Source of the DNA: Rhodoferax ferrireducens
Lineage (GTDB): Bacteria; Pseudomonadota; Gammaproteobacteria; Burkholderiales; Burkholderiaceae_C
Assembly: GCF_003347515.1 (NCBI RefSeq)
Contig: NZ_QEII01000236.1
Location: 62,001-126,000, forward strand
Direction of reading: 5' to 3'
Length of the DNA: 64,000 nt
Shown here piece after piece: positions 1-8,825 of this stretch. Under the pieces are notes generated by a model that saw only the letters and a list, made by a program, of their open reading frames with translations, did not search any database and was not told where the DNA came from. Within the stretch, counting starts at the first letter, position 1. Each line of letters starts with the position of its first letter. The position numbers were made by a program, and so were the translations under genes.

Positions 1-679
1 CGGGGCGCAGGGGCGAGGCCCGGTAGAGGTTGCAGCCACCGCTCAGTCCCGCATCCCAGACGGCGCGGTACTGTGTCTTGACCTCGTCCGTGAGCCAGTC
101 CGGTGTGCGCGCGCCGCTTTCACTTTTCGTCGCAGTCAGAAATTCCCAGAGCCGGCGGTAGTCGTCCTGCGCCAGCAATTGTTCGGCATCCGGACGAATG
201 AGAAAGTTCATGTAGGCGCTGGCGGCCTGCTGCGCGGGATTGTTTTTCAGCTCACGCAAGAACGTGCCGGGATGGGGGGAGTTGATGATCACCAGCTGTC
301 GGGCCAGATGGGGCAACTGGTTGGCCAGACTCCACGCCACGGCACCGCCCCAGTCGTGCGCTACCAGACAGGCCAGTTGACCGCCCTGGCCCTGCGTTTC
401 GATCTCAATCAGGGCGGCGACGTCTTGCACCAGATATTTTGGCCGGTAAGCACCGGTGTCAGTCGGTGCGCTGGACTGTTCAAAACCGCGCAAATTGGGC
501 GCCACGCAGCGGTAGCCGCCGTTCTCGGCGCGCGAGAAATGCGCCAGCAGGACGTCCCACACAAATGCCGCTTCCGGGAAGCCATGCAAAAACATGAGCA
601 CGGGGCGTCCGCGCTCCCCGGCAGCGCGGCAGCTCAGGGTGATGCCATGCGGCAAGGGCTGGAGATAGGTCTCGATCAT
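1..679 (-). CDS. alpha/beta hydrolase, epoxide-hydrolase-like (3' end cut by window)
   Basis: The reading frame is open from an ATG at 679 to the left edge, giving 226 visible residues; the C-terminus, with the catalytic His, lies outside. Near residue 32 is the oxyanion-hole motif HGFPE, and near residue 108 the nucleophile elbow AHDWGG, where an Asp rather than Ser nucleophile is typical of epoxide hydrolases and haloalkane dehalogenases. A cap-like stretch follows (INSPHPGTF onward). The substrate cannot be told from sequence. It lies upstream of engB's 3' end on the same strand and may be cotranscribed with it. The family is clear; the exact reaction is inference. Confidence 0.8.
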   Translation of the reverse strand, partial: MIETYLQPLPHGITLSCRAAGERGRPVLMFLHGFPEAAFVWDVLLAHFSRAENGGYRCVAPNLRGFEQSSAPTDTGAYRPKYLVQDVAALIEIETQGQGGQLACLVAHDWGGAVAWSLANQLPHLARQLVIINSPHPGTFLRELKNNPAQQAASAYMNFLIRPDAEQLLAQDDYRRLWEFLTATKSESGARTPDWLTDEVKTQYRAVWDAGLSGGCNLYRASPLRP

Positions 680-776
680 GGCGAAGTCAGCCCTTCAAAG
701 TCAAACTGGGCTGAGCGTACGATGAGAGAAGGCCTGCCGCAGTCGCTTGGGGGACCGCGGCCGATGCGGCGAGGGG

Positions 777-1496
777 TTAAGCAGCGGGTCCGGCCGCTGG
801 AAGCTTGTCTGCGGGGTGCGCCCATTGCCATAGCAGCATGGCCACTTCGTCAATTCCCTGGCGCTTGGGGGCCGAAAACAGCCGTACTTCACCGCCGCCG
901 GCTTGCAGCTTCATGATGGACAGCGCCTTGTTTTGCTCGACGCGGGTGAGCTTGTCCGCCTTGGTGAGGACCACCAGAAATTTGAGACCTTCTTCCACCC
1001 GCGGACGCACGACGTCGAGCAGGATTTCATCCAGCTCGGTCAGGCCGTGGCGCGGATCGCACATCAGCACAATGGCCTTCAGGTTTTCACGCGTGACCAG
1101 ATAGTTGGCCATGACCTGCTGCCAGCGAATCTTGTCGGCCTTGGGCACAGCCGCGTAGCCATAGCCGGGCAGATCGGTCAACACCGCGTCGGTCACACCT
1201 TGTTTACCCACGGAAAACAGGTTGATGTGCTGGGTGCGACCTGGTCGCTTCGAGGCGAAAGCCAGTTGTTTTTGCTGCGTCAGTGTGTTGATGCAGGTCG
1301 ATTTGCCTGCGTTGGAGCGACCCACAAATGCAATTTCGGGCACCTCCAGCGCCGGCAAAAAGTGCAGCTGGGGCGCCGTGGTGAGAAATTTGGCTGTGTG
1401 CAGCCAGCCCAATGCCACGGTGGCAGCGTCCTTGGGGGCGCTGTCTTTGGTAGCGGGTGGGGGGGCCGAAGCCGGTGGGTTTGTGTTGGTGGTCAT
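777..1496 (-). CDS. engB: ribosome biogenesis GTP-binding protein EngB/YsxC
   Basis: This 239-aa TrmE-Era-EngA-EngB-Septin class GTPase is involved in large ribosomal subunit assembly. All G motifs are visible: G1 GRSNAGKS (59-66), the G2 Thr in KRPGRTQH (about 83-90), G3 DLPGYG (108-113), G4 TKAD (178-181) and G5 SAPKR (about 208). A Pro/Ala-rich N-terminal tail of about 25 residues and a short Ala/Pro C-terminal tail extend the usual ~200-aa core, as is common in Burkholderiales. It is divergent from the cytochrome c gene; the 86-nt spacer holds a TAGAAT hexamer at 1529-1534 that could serve as a -10 box for the cytochrome gene. Confidence 0.95.
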   Translation of the reverse strand: MTTNTNPPASAPPPATKDSAPKDAATVALGWLHTAKFLTTAPQLHFLPALEVPEIAFVGRSNAGKSTCINTLTQQKQLAFASKRPGRTQHINLFSVGKQGVTDAVLTDLPGYGYAAVPKADKIRWQQVMANYLVTRENLKAIVLMCDPRHGLTELDEILLDVVRPRVEEGLKFLVVLTKADKLTRVEQNKALSIMKLQAGGGEVRLFSAPKRQGIDEVAMLLWQWAHPADKLPAAGPAA

Positions 1497-1582
1497 GAAT
1501 TAAAGGGAAGAAACCCGAAGCCGCATTGTAGAATCACGCTGTTTTGCTCACCTGTTACGCCTTTCCTGACACGACATTCCCT

Positions 1583-2248
1583 ATGAAGTTGCTCACCTCT
1601 CTTTTGCTTGCCGCCTCATTGGCCGCGCCCGTTTTTTCCTCGTTTGCACAGGAGGACAAGCCTGCTGCGCCTCACGCCGGGGCCAAAGCCGAACCCGTGA
1701 AAGCAGCCAAGCCTGATCTGGCCAAGGGCGAGGCCAGTTATACCGCTGTGTGTGCGGCCTGTCACGCGCCAGATGGCAACTCGGCCATCCCCGCCAACCC
1801 CAAACTGGCGCAGCAACATCCAGAATACCTGCTGAAACAACTGCAGGAGTTCAAGTCAGGCAAGCGCGCCAACCCCATCATGTCGGGCATGGTGGCCGCA
1901 CTGAGCGATGAAGACATGAAGAACATCGCCTACTGGGTGACCGCCAAGCCTGCCAAGCCTGGCTTTGCCAAGGAAAAAGAACTGGTGACCCTGGGTGAGC
2001 GCATTTACCGCGGTGGCATTCCAGACCGTCAGGTTGCAGCCTGTGCCGGTTGCCATAGCCCCAACGGGGCTGGCATTCCCGCCCAGTATCCTCGTTTGAG
2101 TGGCCAGCATGCGGATTACGCCGTGGCTCAATTGAACAGCTTCCGTGACGGCACCCGGAAGAACAGCCTGCAGATGGCGGCAGTGGCCGCCAAGATGAAT
2201 GATCGCGAGATCAAGGCAGTGGCCGATTACGTCGCGGGCCTGCGTTAG
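1583..2248 (+). CDS. dihaem cytochrome c4-type protein
   Basis: A 221-aa periplasmic electron carrier. I start at the ATG at 1583 because it opens directly into a signal peptide (MKLLTSLLLAASLAAPVF, cleavage near SSFA-Q); the frame extends upstream to 1544 but that part looks untranslated. Two haem-binding motifs, CAACH (57-61) and CAGCH (154-158), sit in two similar halves of about 90 residues, each followed by candidate Met ligands (PIMSGM; LQMAAV). This is the cytochrome c4 arrangement, which usually passes electrons from the bc1 complex to terminal oxidases. A strong terminator follows at 2320-2356. Confidence 0.9.
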   Translation: MKLLTSLLLAASLAAPVFSSFAQEDKPAAPHAGAKAEPVKAAKPDLAKGEASYTAVCAACHAPDGNSAIPANPKLAQQHPEYLLKQLQEFKSGKRANPIMSGMVAALSDEDMKNIAYWVTAKPAKPGFAKEKELVTLGERIYRGGIPDRQVAACAGCHSPNGAGIPAQYPRLSGQHADYAVAQLNSFRDGTRKNSLQMAAVAAKMNDREIKAVADYVAGLR

Positions 2249-2319
2249 TCGCAAGCTCCGGTCACGGATCAGTACATGGGTTGTGGATTGAACTAAACGC
2301 TCGCCACATACCCCAAGAA

Positions 2320-2356
2320 GGGCAGGACCATTTCCCAATGGCCTGCCCTTTTTTTT
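2320..2356 (+). terminator. rho-independent terminator after cytochrome c4
   Basis: GGGCAGG at 2320-2326 pairs with CCTGCCC at 2342-2348; inside it CCA pairs with TGG around a short loop. A run of about nine T follows directly. It ends the cytochrome c4 transcript before msrP. Confidence 0.9.
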
Positions 2357-2454
2357 GGTCAACGGATGCATGACCGTATCTGCCCAGCGTCGATTGCAGG
2401 TTTTTGTAAGAATGCACGCCGCCCCACGACTATTGTTGAAACAAGGACTGCATG

Positions 2455-3462
2455 ATGTTGATCAAAACCAATTCCAACGACTTTAGCCATGCGCTCACCA
2501 GCGAGATCACGAGCCAGCGCGTTTATGCGGGGCGGCGTGACCTCGTCAAGCTCATGGCCACGGGTGTCGCCGGCGCGGCACTCGCCTCGTGGGCCTCGCG
2601 GGAAGCTCATGCACAAGTTGCCGGTGCGACTCCCCGCCCGGGCAAGCTGACAGCCTTGCCGGGTGCGAAGTCGGGTGTGGCGGGCGCCATCACGATGGAC
2701 AAGCTGACCGAGTACAAGGACGCCAGCAGCTATAACAATTTCTACGAATTCGGGACCGACAAGGCAGATCCGGCCAAAAATGCCCACACCTTGAAGACCA
2801 GCCCGTGGACGGTCGAGATTGAAGGACTGGTCAAAAAGCCCGCCAAATACGCGCTGGAAGACCTGCTCAAACTCAGCGCCCAGGAGGAACGAATTTATCG
2901 CCTGCGCTGCGTCGAAGGCTGGTCGATGGTGATTCCATGGGTGGGCTATTCGCTGAGCGAACTCATCAAAAAAGTGGAGCCGCTGAGTAGTGCCAAATAT
3001 CTTGAGTTTGTAACCCAGGCCGATCCCAAGACCATGCCTTTTGTCGGCTCCCGCGTGCTCGACTGGCCCTATGTCGAAGGCCTGCGCATGGATGAGGCCA
3101 TGCACCCGCTGACCTTGCTGACCTTCGGCATGTATGGTGAGGTCTTGCCGAACCAGAACGGCGCGCCGGTGCGCCTGGTGGTGCCTTGGAAGTACGGTTT
3201 CAAGAGTGGCAAAAGCCTGGTCAAGATCCGCTTCACCGACAAACCGCCGGCCACGGCCTGGAACAAGGCGGCGGCCAATGAATACGGCTTTTTCTCCAAC
3301 GTCAACCCCGAGGTTGACCATCCGCGCTGGAGCCAGGCGACCGAACGGCGCATCGGCGAGGACGGCTTGTTTGCCAAGAAGCGCAAGACCCTGATGTTCA
3401 ATGGTTACGAGGCGCAGGTCGGGCAGCTTTACGCGGGCATGGACCTCAAGAAGTTCTTCTGA
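2455..3462 (+). CDS. msrP: periplasmic protein-methionine-sulfoxide reductase catalytic subunit MsrP (YedY)
   Basis: A 335-aa molybdopterin enzyme that repairs oxidised methionines in periplasmic proteins. A twin-arginine signal is visible (RRDLVKLM, about residues 27-34, ending near AHA-Q), so it is exported folded by Tat. The sulfite-oxidase-type Mo ligand is the Cys in LRCVEGW (residue ~152). Of two adjacent ATGs (2452, 2455) I prefer 2455, because the AAGGA at 2443-2447 is then 7 nt away. The stop overlaps the msrQ start by one base (TGATG), so the pair is translationally coupled. Confidence 0.95.
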   Translation: MLIKTNSNDFSHALTSEITSQRVYAGRRDLVKLMATGVAGAALASWASREAHAQVAGATPRPGKLTALPGAKSGVAGAITMDKLTEYKDASSYNNFYEFGTDKADPAKNAHTLKTSPWTVEIEGLVKKPAKYALEDLLKLSAQEERIYRLRCVEGWSMVIPWVGYSLSELIKKVEPLSSAKYLEFVTQADPKTMPFVGSRVLDWPYVEGLRMDEAMHPLTLLTFGMYGEVLPNQNGAPVRLVVPWKYGFKSGKSLVKIRFTDKPPATAWNKAAANEYGFFSNVNPEVDHPRWSQATERRIGEDGLFAKKRKTLMFNGYEAQVGQLYAGMDLKKFF

Positions 3463-4118
3463 TGGTTGCGCTCGCCAGTCCCCATGCGCCGGTGCGGGTC
3501 AAGACGCTTTTGCTGCACCGCTTTGCTAAGCCGCTCGTGTTTGGCTTGTCGCTGTTGCCGTTTTGCTGGCTGTTGTATGCAGCCGTTACCAACCAGCTGG
3601 GCGCCAATCCGGCCGAGGCCTTGAGCCGGTCAACGGGCGACTGGACTTTGCGTTTCTTGTGCCTGGTGCTCGCGGTGACGCCGCTGCGTTCCATCACCGG
3701 CACGCCGGCGCTGGCCCGGTTTCGCCGCATGCTGGGTTTGTTTGTCTACTTTTATGCCGCCATCCATTTGCTGTGTTACGGCTGGTTTGACATGGGCTTT
3801 GACGTGGCCGACATCGCCAAAGACATCGTCAAGCGACCGTTCATTCTGGTGGGATTTGCGGCTTTTGTCTTGCTCACACCGTTGGCTTTGACGTCATTCA
3901 ACCGGGCCATCAAGGCACTGGGCGCCAAACGCTGGCAGTGGCTGCACCGATTGGTCTATGCCGTGGCCGGTCTGGCTATTCTGCATTTTTTCTGGATGCG
4001 GGCCGGCAAAAACAACTTTGCCGAAGTGTTTGTTTATGCCGCGATTCTGGGGGCGCTGCTGGGCTGGCGCGCGACTCAGTTTATAAAGAAAAAAAAGGCT
4101 CTAGCCCCCGTCGAATAA
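3462..4118 (+). CDS. msrQ: haem-binding membrane subunit MsrQ (YedZ)
   Basis: A 218-aa inner-membrane b-type cytochrome with a ferric-reductase-like transmembrane domain that passes quinone-derived electrons to MsrP. About five or six hydrophobic helices are visible, with candidate haem His residues in AAIHLLCYGW, WLHRLVYAV and LAILHFFW. The start ATG overlaps the msrP stop. The last residues (KKKKALAPVE and the TAA stop) lie inside the dispersed repeat beginning at 4091, so the extreme C-terminus is repeat-derived. Confidence 0.93.
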   Translation: MVALASPHAPVRVKTLLLHRFAKPLVFGLSLLPFCWLLYAAVTNQLGANPAEALSRSTGDWTLRFLCLVLAVTPLRSITGTPALARFRRMLGLFVYFYAAIHLLCYGWFDMGFDVADIAKDIVKRPFILVGFAAFVLLTPLALTSFNRAIKALGAKRWQWLHRLVYAVAGLAILHFFWMRAGKNNFAEVFVYAAILGALLGWRATQFIKKKKALAPVE

Positions 4119-4148
4119 GCGTAGCAAGCTATCTAAATAATAGCTATT
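4091..4148 (+). repeat. AT-tailed dispersed repeat, copy 1 (msrQ/lysA junction)
   Basis: Core GGCTCTAGCCCCCGTCGA from 4098, then AATAAGCG, and a 3' hairpin with AGCTAT (4127-4132) pairing with ATAGCT (4140-4145). It supplies the msrQ stop codon and fills the gap between convergent msrQ and lysA. It matches copy 2 (17252-17312, other strand) almost base for base through the core. Confidence 0.85.
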
Positions 4149-4227
4149 CGAACGCGCGAAGGTGTTCAAAGAGCGGACTTGACGCGCAATCCAGGGTTGC
4201 CGGCGCATACCCGGCCATACCAGTCAC

Positions 4228-5520
4228 TTAGGTCGTGGGCGTCGCTCCGACCAAACGTTCTTGCCGCATCTGGTCCGCCATCGTCTCCCGTTGCCGGATC
4301 ACATGGGCCTGCTCGCCATCCACCAGAATTTCAGGCGCACGACCGCGCGAGTTGTAGTTGCTGGCCATGCTCATGCAGTAAGCGCCGGCCGACAGCACCG
4401 CCAACAGGTCACCTTGTTGGACGGTCAGCGTACGGTCATGCCCGATCCAGTCGCCGCTTTCGCAGATCGGACCGACCACATCGTAAGTGTCGGGCGCTTC
4501 TGGGCGTGGATTCAGCGGCACGATCTGGTGAAACGCCTGGTACATGGCCGGGCGCGGCAAATCGTTCATGGCGGCGTCGATGATGCAGAAGTTTTTCTGC
4601 TCACCGGGTTTGAGGTACAGCACTTCTGTCAGGCACACACCGGCGTTACCCACCAGCGAGCGGCCGGGCTCGATCATCAATTGACGCTGGCCAAATCCGC
4701 GGGCATCGAGTTTGGCCAGCATGTTCTCCCAGAGGCGGTCTGCGCTGGGCGGCGTATCGCCGTTGTAGTTGATGCCCAGGCCACCGCCAAAATCGATGTG
4801 GTCCACGGGGATGCCGGCTGCTTCAATGGCTTCCACGAGATCCAGCATGCGGTCGACCGCGTCGAGATAAGGGGCCTCCTGCGTGATCTGGGAGCCGATA
4901 TGGCAGTCGATGCCCACCACCCGAATGCCGGCCAGCGTGGCGGCGCGCTGGTAGGTCTGCAGCACGCGTTCGTGGGCGACACCAAACTTGCTGCCTTTGA
5001 GTCCCGTGGAGATGTAAGGGTGGGTCTTGGGGTCGACATTGGGATTGACGCGAATGCTCACCGGGGCGCGCAAGTCCATGGACAAAGCCACGTCACTCAA
5101 GACTTCAAGCTCGGCCTCGCTTTCGACATTGAAGCAGCCGATACCGGCCTGCAGTGCGCGGCGCATTTCAGCGCGCGTCTTGCCGACGCCGGAAAAAATA
5201 ATATTCTCAGCCCGCCCGCCAGCCGCCAGCACGCGGTCCATGTCGCCGCCGGAGACAATGTCAAAACCGCAGCCCGCTTCGGCAAAGACCTGAATCACGC
5301 CCAGGGCCGGGTTGGCTTTCATGGCGTAGCAGATTTGAACGTTTCGTCCCGCAAAGCCACGCTGATACGCGGCCAGCGCTGCCAACATAGCACCCTTTGA
5401 GTACACAAAAAGCGGCGTGCCATGTTCTTTGGCTAACTCGCTTAAACAGATGTTTTCGGTGAATAGTTCATTGCCCCGGTAGGCAAGATGGGGTTGGCCG
5501 GGAAGGTTTTGAGTGGTCAT
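4228..5520 (-). CDS. lysA: diaminopimelate decarboxylase
   Basis: A 430-aa PLP-dependent fold-III decarboxylase that makes L-lysine from meso-diaminopimelate. Visible are the PLP-binding Lys68 in YAMKAN, HIGSQ, the phosphate-binding GGGLGI, the EPGRSLVGNAG segment and the active-site CESGD (about 350-354). The start codon overlaps the lptM stop (ATGA), so the two are coupled. There is no room for a lysine riboswitch. The 3' end converges on msrQ across a repeat. Confidence 0.96.
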   Translation of the reverse strand: MTTQNLPGQPHLAYRGNELFTENICLSELAKEHGTPLFVYSKGAMLAALAAYQRGFAGRNVQICYAMKANPALGVIQVFAEAGCGFDIVSGGDMDRVLAAGGRAENIIFSGVGKTRAEMRRALQAGIGCFNVESEAELEVLSDVALSMDLRAPVSIRVNPNVDPKTHPYISTGLKGSKFGVAHERVLQTYQRAATLAGIRVVGIDCHIGSQITQEAPYLDAVDRMLDLVEAIEAAGIPVDHIDFGGGLGINYNGDTPPSADRLWENMLAKLDARGFGQRQLMIEPGRSLVGNAGVCLTEVLYLKPGEQKNFCIIDAAMNDLPRPAMYQAFHQIVPLNPRPEAPDTYDVVGPICESGDWIGHDRTLTVQQGDLLAVLSAGAYCMSMASNYNSRGRAPEILVDGEQAHVIRQRETMADQMRQERLVGATPTT

Positions 5521-5759
5521 TGAGGGACAGGAGTGGGTGCAGAAGCCGGTGGCGTCGCGGAAGACGGTACAGTCTGTGCATCAGGTGAGGCGTTCCTTGC
5601 CGCGCCGAAGGGCAATAGGGTTTCTGGCAAGGTGGCGCGTTTCGCCGCTGCCGGTTCTGTGGGCAGATACAGGGCGCCCTGCTGGCCACAGGCCGACAGG
5701 CTCACCGCACTGACGGCGAGGATAATCGCACTGACTAGAATTTGACGAGATAACAACAT
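5517..5759 (-). CDS. lptM: small outer-membrane lipoprotein, LptM (YifL) family
   Basis: An 80-aa lipoprotein. The ATG at 5759 gives MLLSRQILV, a hydrophobic segment and the lipobox LSAC (Cys about residue 24), followed by GQQGALYLP, which matches the CGxxGPLYLP signature of LptM, a helper of LPS transporter (LptDE) assembly. The rest is a low-complexity Pro/Ala/Ser tail. The frame extends to 5798 but would then run over cyaY. It sits upstream of lysA with a 4-nt overlap, an order common in Proteobacteria. Its start is only 12 nt from the divergent cyaY start. Confidence 0.85.
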   Translation of the reverse strand: MLLSRQILVSAIILAVSAVSLSACGQQGALYLPTEPAAAKRATLPETLLPFGAARNASPDAQTVPSSATPPASAPTPVPQ

Positions 5760-5771
5760 GGTGAAATTGTA

Positions 5772-6101
5772 ATGACCGACTCCGAATTCATGAATCAAGC
5801 CGAAATTCTGCTCAAGGCCGTGGAGGCGAGTTGTGATCGCATCAATGACGAAAACCTCGCAGATATCGACAATCAGCGCACGGGCGGGATGGTGACGCTT
5901 GTTTTTTCAAACCACAGCCAGATTGTCATCAATTTGCAAAAACCCCTGCATGAAATCTGGTTGGCAGCCAGATCCGGTGGCTACCACTTCAAATTTGACA
6001 GCGCAAAGTGGATGGATACCAAGGGACAGGGCGAGTTTTTCGCCAGTTTGTCGCGCTATGCCAGCGAACAGGCGGGCTGTCCGCTGTTGTTCGCAGTCTG
6101 A
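5772..6101 (+). CDS. cyaY: iron-sulfur assembly protein CyaY (frataxin homologue)
   Basis: A 109-aa frataxin-like protein that binds iron and modulates IscS activity in Fe-S cluster assembly. The acidic N-terminal helix ([17 protein letters not shown]) and the beta-sheet core with [17 protein letters not shown] and the GGYHF segment match the family, and the length is typical. The ATG at 5772 is 12 nt from the lptM start on the other strand, so its promoter must lie within lptM coding sequence or the message has almost no leader. The 3' end converges on mrcA. Confidence 0.93.
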   Translation: MTDSEFMNQAEILLKAVEASCDRINDENLADIDNQRTGGMVTLVFSNHSQIVINLQKPLHEIWLAARSGGYHFKFDSAKWMDTKGQGEFFASLSRYASEQAGCPLLFAV

Positions 6102-6117
6102 CCAGTTCGGAGGCAGT

Positions 6118-6146
6118 ACGGATCTGTTTCTCCGTTCGTGATCCGT
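6118..6146. other. inverted repeat at cyaY/mrcA convergent junction
   Basis: ACGGATC (6118-6124) and GATCCGT (6140-6146) are exact inverted copies around a 15-nt loop, between the stops of convergent cyaY and mrcA. There is no T-run on either side, so it may be a weak bidirectional terminator or transcript-end stabiliser. Confidence 0.4.
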
Positions 6147-6162
6147 CGTGTAGGGTTTCCGC

Positions 6163-8586
6163 CTAGTTTCTAAACATATCCAGAATGCTTTTTCTTTCAT
6201 CCGCTGGCGGCAGCTGATTGACGGGGTTGCCCCCTTGCGCGCCTGCCGCATTGTCAAGTCCGAGAGTGGTGACGCCAGACCCGTTGATGTACTCGTTGTA
6301 GAACCATTCACCGCCTGAATTGATAACGCCCTCAGGGGCTGTGGCTTCCATGACCGGGACGTTTTTGAGTGCATGTTCCATGAACCGGATCCAGATGGGC
6401 AGGCTCAAGCCCCCCCCGGTTTCGCGATCACCGAGATTGCGCGGCGTGTCATAGCCGATCCAGGTGATTGCGGTCAGCGTTGGCTGAAATCCTGCAAACC
6501 AGGCATCTATGGAATCGTTAGTCGTTCCCGTTTTTCCATACAAGTCAGGTCTTTTGAGCTTTGCCTGCGCGGATGCAGCCGTGCCGGAGCGCGTGACCTC
6601 CTGCAGCAGACTTTCCATGATGAAGGCGTTGCGCGCAGGGATGGCCCGCACTGACTCGTCCAGCACCGGTGATTTCGTTTCCACCAGGATTTTGTTGCCT
6701 TTTTGCTCGGTGACCTTGCTGATGAGCCAGGGGTTGACGCGGTACCCGCCGTTGGCAAACACCGAATAGGCCGACGCCATCTGCATGGGGGTGACCGATC
6801 CTGCACCGAGAGCCATGGTCAGGTAAGCGGGATGCTTGTCCGCCTCAAAGCCAAAATGGGTGATCCATTCCTGGGTGTTTGGCGCGCCCACGGCCTGCAG
6901 GATGCGGATGGAGACCATGTTCTTGGACTTGGCCAAAGCCCGTCGCATGCTCATGGGACCTTCAAATTTACCGTCGTAATTTTTGGGCTCCCAAGGTTGA
7001 CCACCTGTTACGCCGGCGTCAAAAAAGAGTGGCGCATCATTGATGATGGTCGCAGGCGTAAAGCCTTTTTCCAGCGCAGCGGAATAGATAAATGGCTTGA
7101 AGCTGGAGCCGGGTTGGCGCCAAGCCTGCGTGACGTGGTTGAATTTGTTTTTCTCAAAATCAAATCCGCCCACCAAAGCCTTGATGGAGCCGTCGCGCGG
7201 GTCTAAGGCCACAAAAGCACCTTCCACTTCCGGTAATTGCGTGATTTCCCATGTGTTTTTCAGGGTTTTAGCCACCCGAATCACGGCACCACGGCGAATT
7301 TTGATATTGGGCGGTGCCTTGTCGGACAGCCCGGATTGAGCGGGTCTGAGGCCTTCGCCTGTAATGTCGACCGTCTCGCCGTTCTGGCGAATCGCCTTGA
7401 TGCGCTTCGCATCCGCTTCCAGCACCATCGCCGACATCACGTCGCCGTTGTCGGGATGCTCGTCCAGTGCGTCGTCGATGATGTCCTCCTGCTCCTGCGA
7501 GTTGGTCGGCAGGGTGACGAATTTCTCGGGACCTCGGTAAATTTGGCGGCGCTCGAAATCCATGATCCCGCGCCGCAATGCCTTGTAAGCTGCATCCTGA
7601 TCCGCTGCCCGCAGCGTGGTGTAAACGTTCAGGCCGCGGGTATAGGTTTCGTCTCCGTATTGCGCAAACATCAGCTGGCGAACCGTTTCAGCCACGTACT
7701 CCGCATGCACTTTGGTGTTGTTTGAACCGGATTTAACCTTGATCTCTTCGGCTCTCGCTGTGCTGGCCTGCTCGGCAGTGATGAAGCCGTTTTCCAGCAT
7801 GCGCTCAACAATATGGAGCTGGCGAGTCTTCGCTCGTTTCGGATTGACGATAGGGTTGTAGGCGGAGGGCGCCTTGGGCAATCCTGCCAGCATGGCGGCT
7901 TCTGCAATCGTGATGTCTTTCAGCGGCTTGTCAAAGTAAGCCTCAGACGCTGCGGCAAAACCGTAGGCGCGGTTGCCCAGAAAAATCTGATTCATGTAGA
8001 TCTCAAGAATTTGGTCCTTGGTCAGCATGTGTTCCAGCTTGAAGGTCAGCAGGATTTCGTAGATCTTGCGGGTGTAGGTTTTCTCAGATGATAAATAGAC
8101 GTTACGTGCCACTTGCATGGTGATGGTTGAGGCACCCTGGCTTTTTATCCGTCCCAGATTGGCAAGAGCAGCACGCAAAACGCCCTTGTAGTCAACGCCG
8201 CCATGTTCGTAAAAACGAGAGTCTTCAATGGCCAGTACCGCATCCGTCATGACCTTCGGGATCTCCTTGATCGGAATCAGGTGTCGGCGTTCCTCGCCAA
8301 ACTCCCCAATCAGTGCGCCTTCCACGGAGAACACGCGCAAGGGCAATTTGGGCCGGTAGTCAGACAGGTCTGAAATATCCGGCAAGTTCGGGAATGCCAC
8401 AGCCATCGCAATCGCGATGACGATCAAAACTGACAGTATCCCGGCTAACGCCAAGCCGCTTCCCCACACCACAATGCGAAGCAACCATTTCATCGCGCTA
8501 GAGCGGGGGGGGGGATTCTTGCGGGAGCTGGATTCACTGGGCGATGTTTTGGAGGGCATAAAGAACTTCGTAGAAACGCGTCGCAA
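6163..8586 (-). CDS. mrcA: penicillin-binding protein 1A, bifunctional glycosyltransferase/transpeptidase
   Basis: Up to 807 aa. It polymerises and cross-links peptidoglycan. A cytoplasmic tail is followed by one membrane helix (about 34-63), a GT51 glycosyltransferase domain with the catalytic Glu in AIEDSRFYEH (121) and QGASTITMQ, an OB-like insert, and a transpeptidase domain with SSFK (494-497), SKN and KTGT (about 685). The start is uncertain: 8586, Met10 (8559) or Met32 (8493) are all in frame. A C10 tract on the coding strand lies between Met10 and Met32. It is divergent from pilM, the common arrangement for ponA/mrcA and pilMNOPQ. Confidence 0.95.
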   Translation of the reverse strand: MRRVSTKFFMPSKTSPSESSSRKNPPPRSSAMKWLLRIVVWGSGLALAGILSVLIVIAIAMAVAFPNLPDISDLSDYRPKLPLRVFSVEGALIGEFGEERRHLIPIKEIPKVMTDAVLAIEDSRFYEHGGVDYKGVLRAALANLGRIKSQGASTITMQVARNVYLSSEKTYTRKIYEILLTFKLEHMLTKDQILEIYMNQIFLGNRAYGFAAASEAYFDKPLKDITIAEAAMLAGLPKAPSAYNPIVNPKRAKTRQLHIVERMLENGFITAEQASTARAEEIKVKSGSNNTKVHAEYVAETVRQLMFAQYGDETYTRGLNVYTTLRAADQDAAYKALRRGIMDFERRQIYRGPEKFVTLPTNSQEQEDIIDDALDEHPDNGDVMSAMVLEADAKRIKAIRQNGETVDITGEGLRPAQSGLSDKAPPNIKIRRGAVIRVAKTLKNTWEITQLPEVEGAFVALDPRDGSIKALVGGFDFEKNKFNHVTQAWRQPGSSFKPFIYSAALEKGFTPATIINDAPLFFDAGVTGGQPWEPKNYDGKFEGPMSMRRALAKSKNMVSIRILQAVGAPNTQEWITHFGFEADKHPAYLTMALGAGSVTPMQMASAYSVFANGGYRVNPWLISKVTEQKGNKILVETKSPVLDESVRAIPARNAFIMESLLQEVTRSGTAASAQAKLKRPDLYGKTGTTNDSIDAWFAGFQPTLTAITWIGYDTPRNLGDRETGGGLSLPIWIRFMEHALKNVPVMEATAPEGVINSGGEWFYNEYINGSGVTTLGLDNAAGAQGGNPVNQLPPADERKSILDMFRN
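8505..8514 (-). other. ten-base homopolymer near the mrcA start
   Basis: A run of ten G on the + strand (ten C in the coding strand) encodes Pro-Pro-Pro in the cytoplasmic tail of PBP1A, between two possible start codons. Runs of this length can slip during replication. Confidence 0.7.
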
Positions 8587-8825
8587 TTATAAAAACGATG
8601 TCTTCATAGCGTTGGCTTGTGAGTATCCGCTATTGTTACTGGTTACTTTTTGTTGCTGCTTCACAGAATGAAGGTGCTGATTTCGATTCCAAAGCGTCTA
8701 CTTTTGGCAACGCTCATAAGGTTGAAAATTTGTAAAAACCTTACGGGACAAGGATCTTGCTGCTAGTATTCATGTGAATTGTTACGTTTGGTTAATCTTT
8801 AGTCAGCCTGTCTTAGGGGATAGTA
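8587..8825. promoter_or_regulatory. divergent mrcA/pilM control region
   Basis: A 239-nt spacer, clearly AT-richer than its surroundings, between divergently transcribed mrcA and pilM; it must hold both promoters. I see no convincing -35/-10 pair. A clear ribosome site AGGGGA (8815-8820) sits 5 nt before the TTG start of pilM. Confidence 0.6.

Noticed and set aside
179..916. Plus-strand frame of 245 codons at the left edge
   Set aside because: It is opposite the epoxide-hydrolase-like gene and engB, both with clear motifs on the minus strand.
5521..5771. Lysine riboswitch before lysA
   Set aside because: lysA overlaps the lptM stop, leaving no untranslated leader for it.
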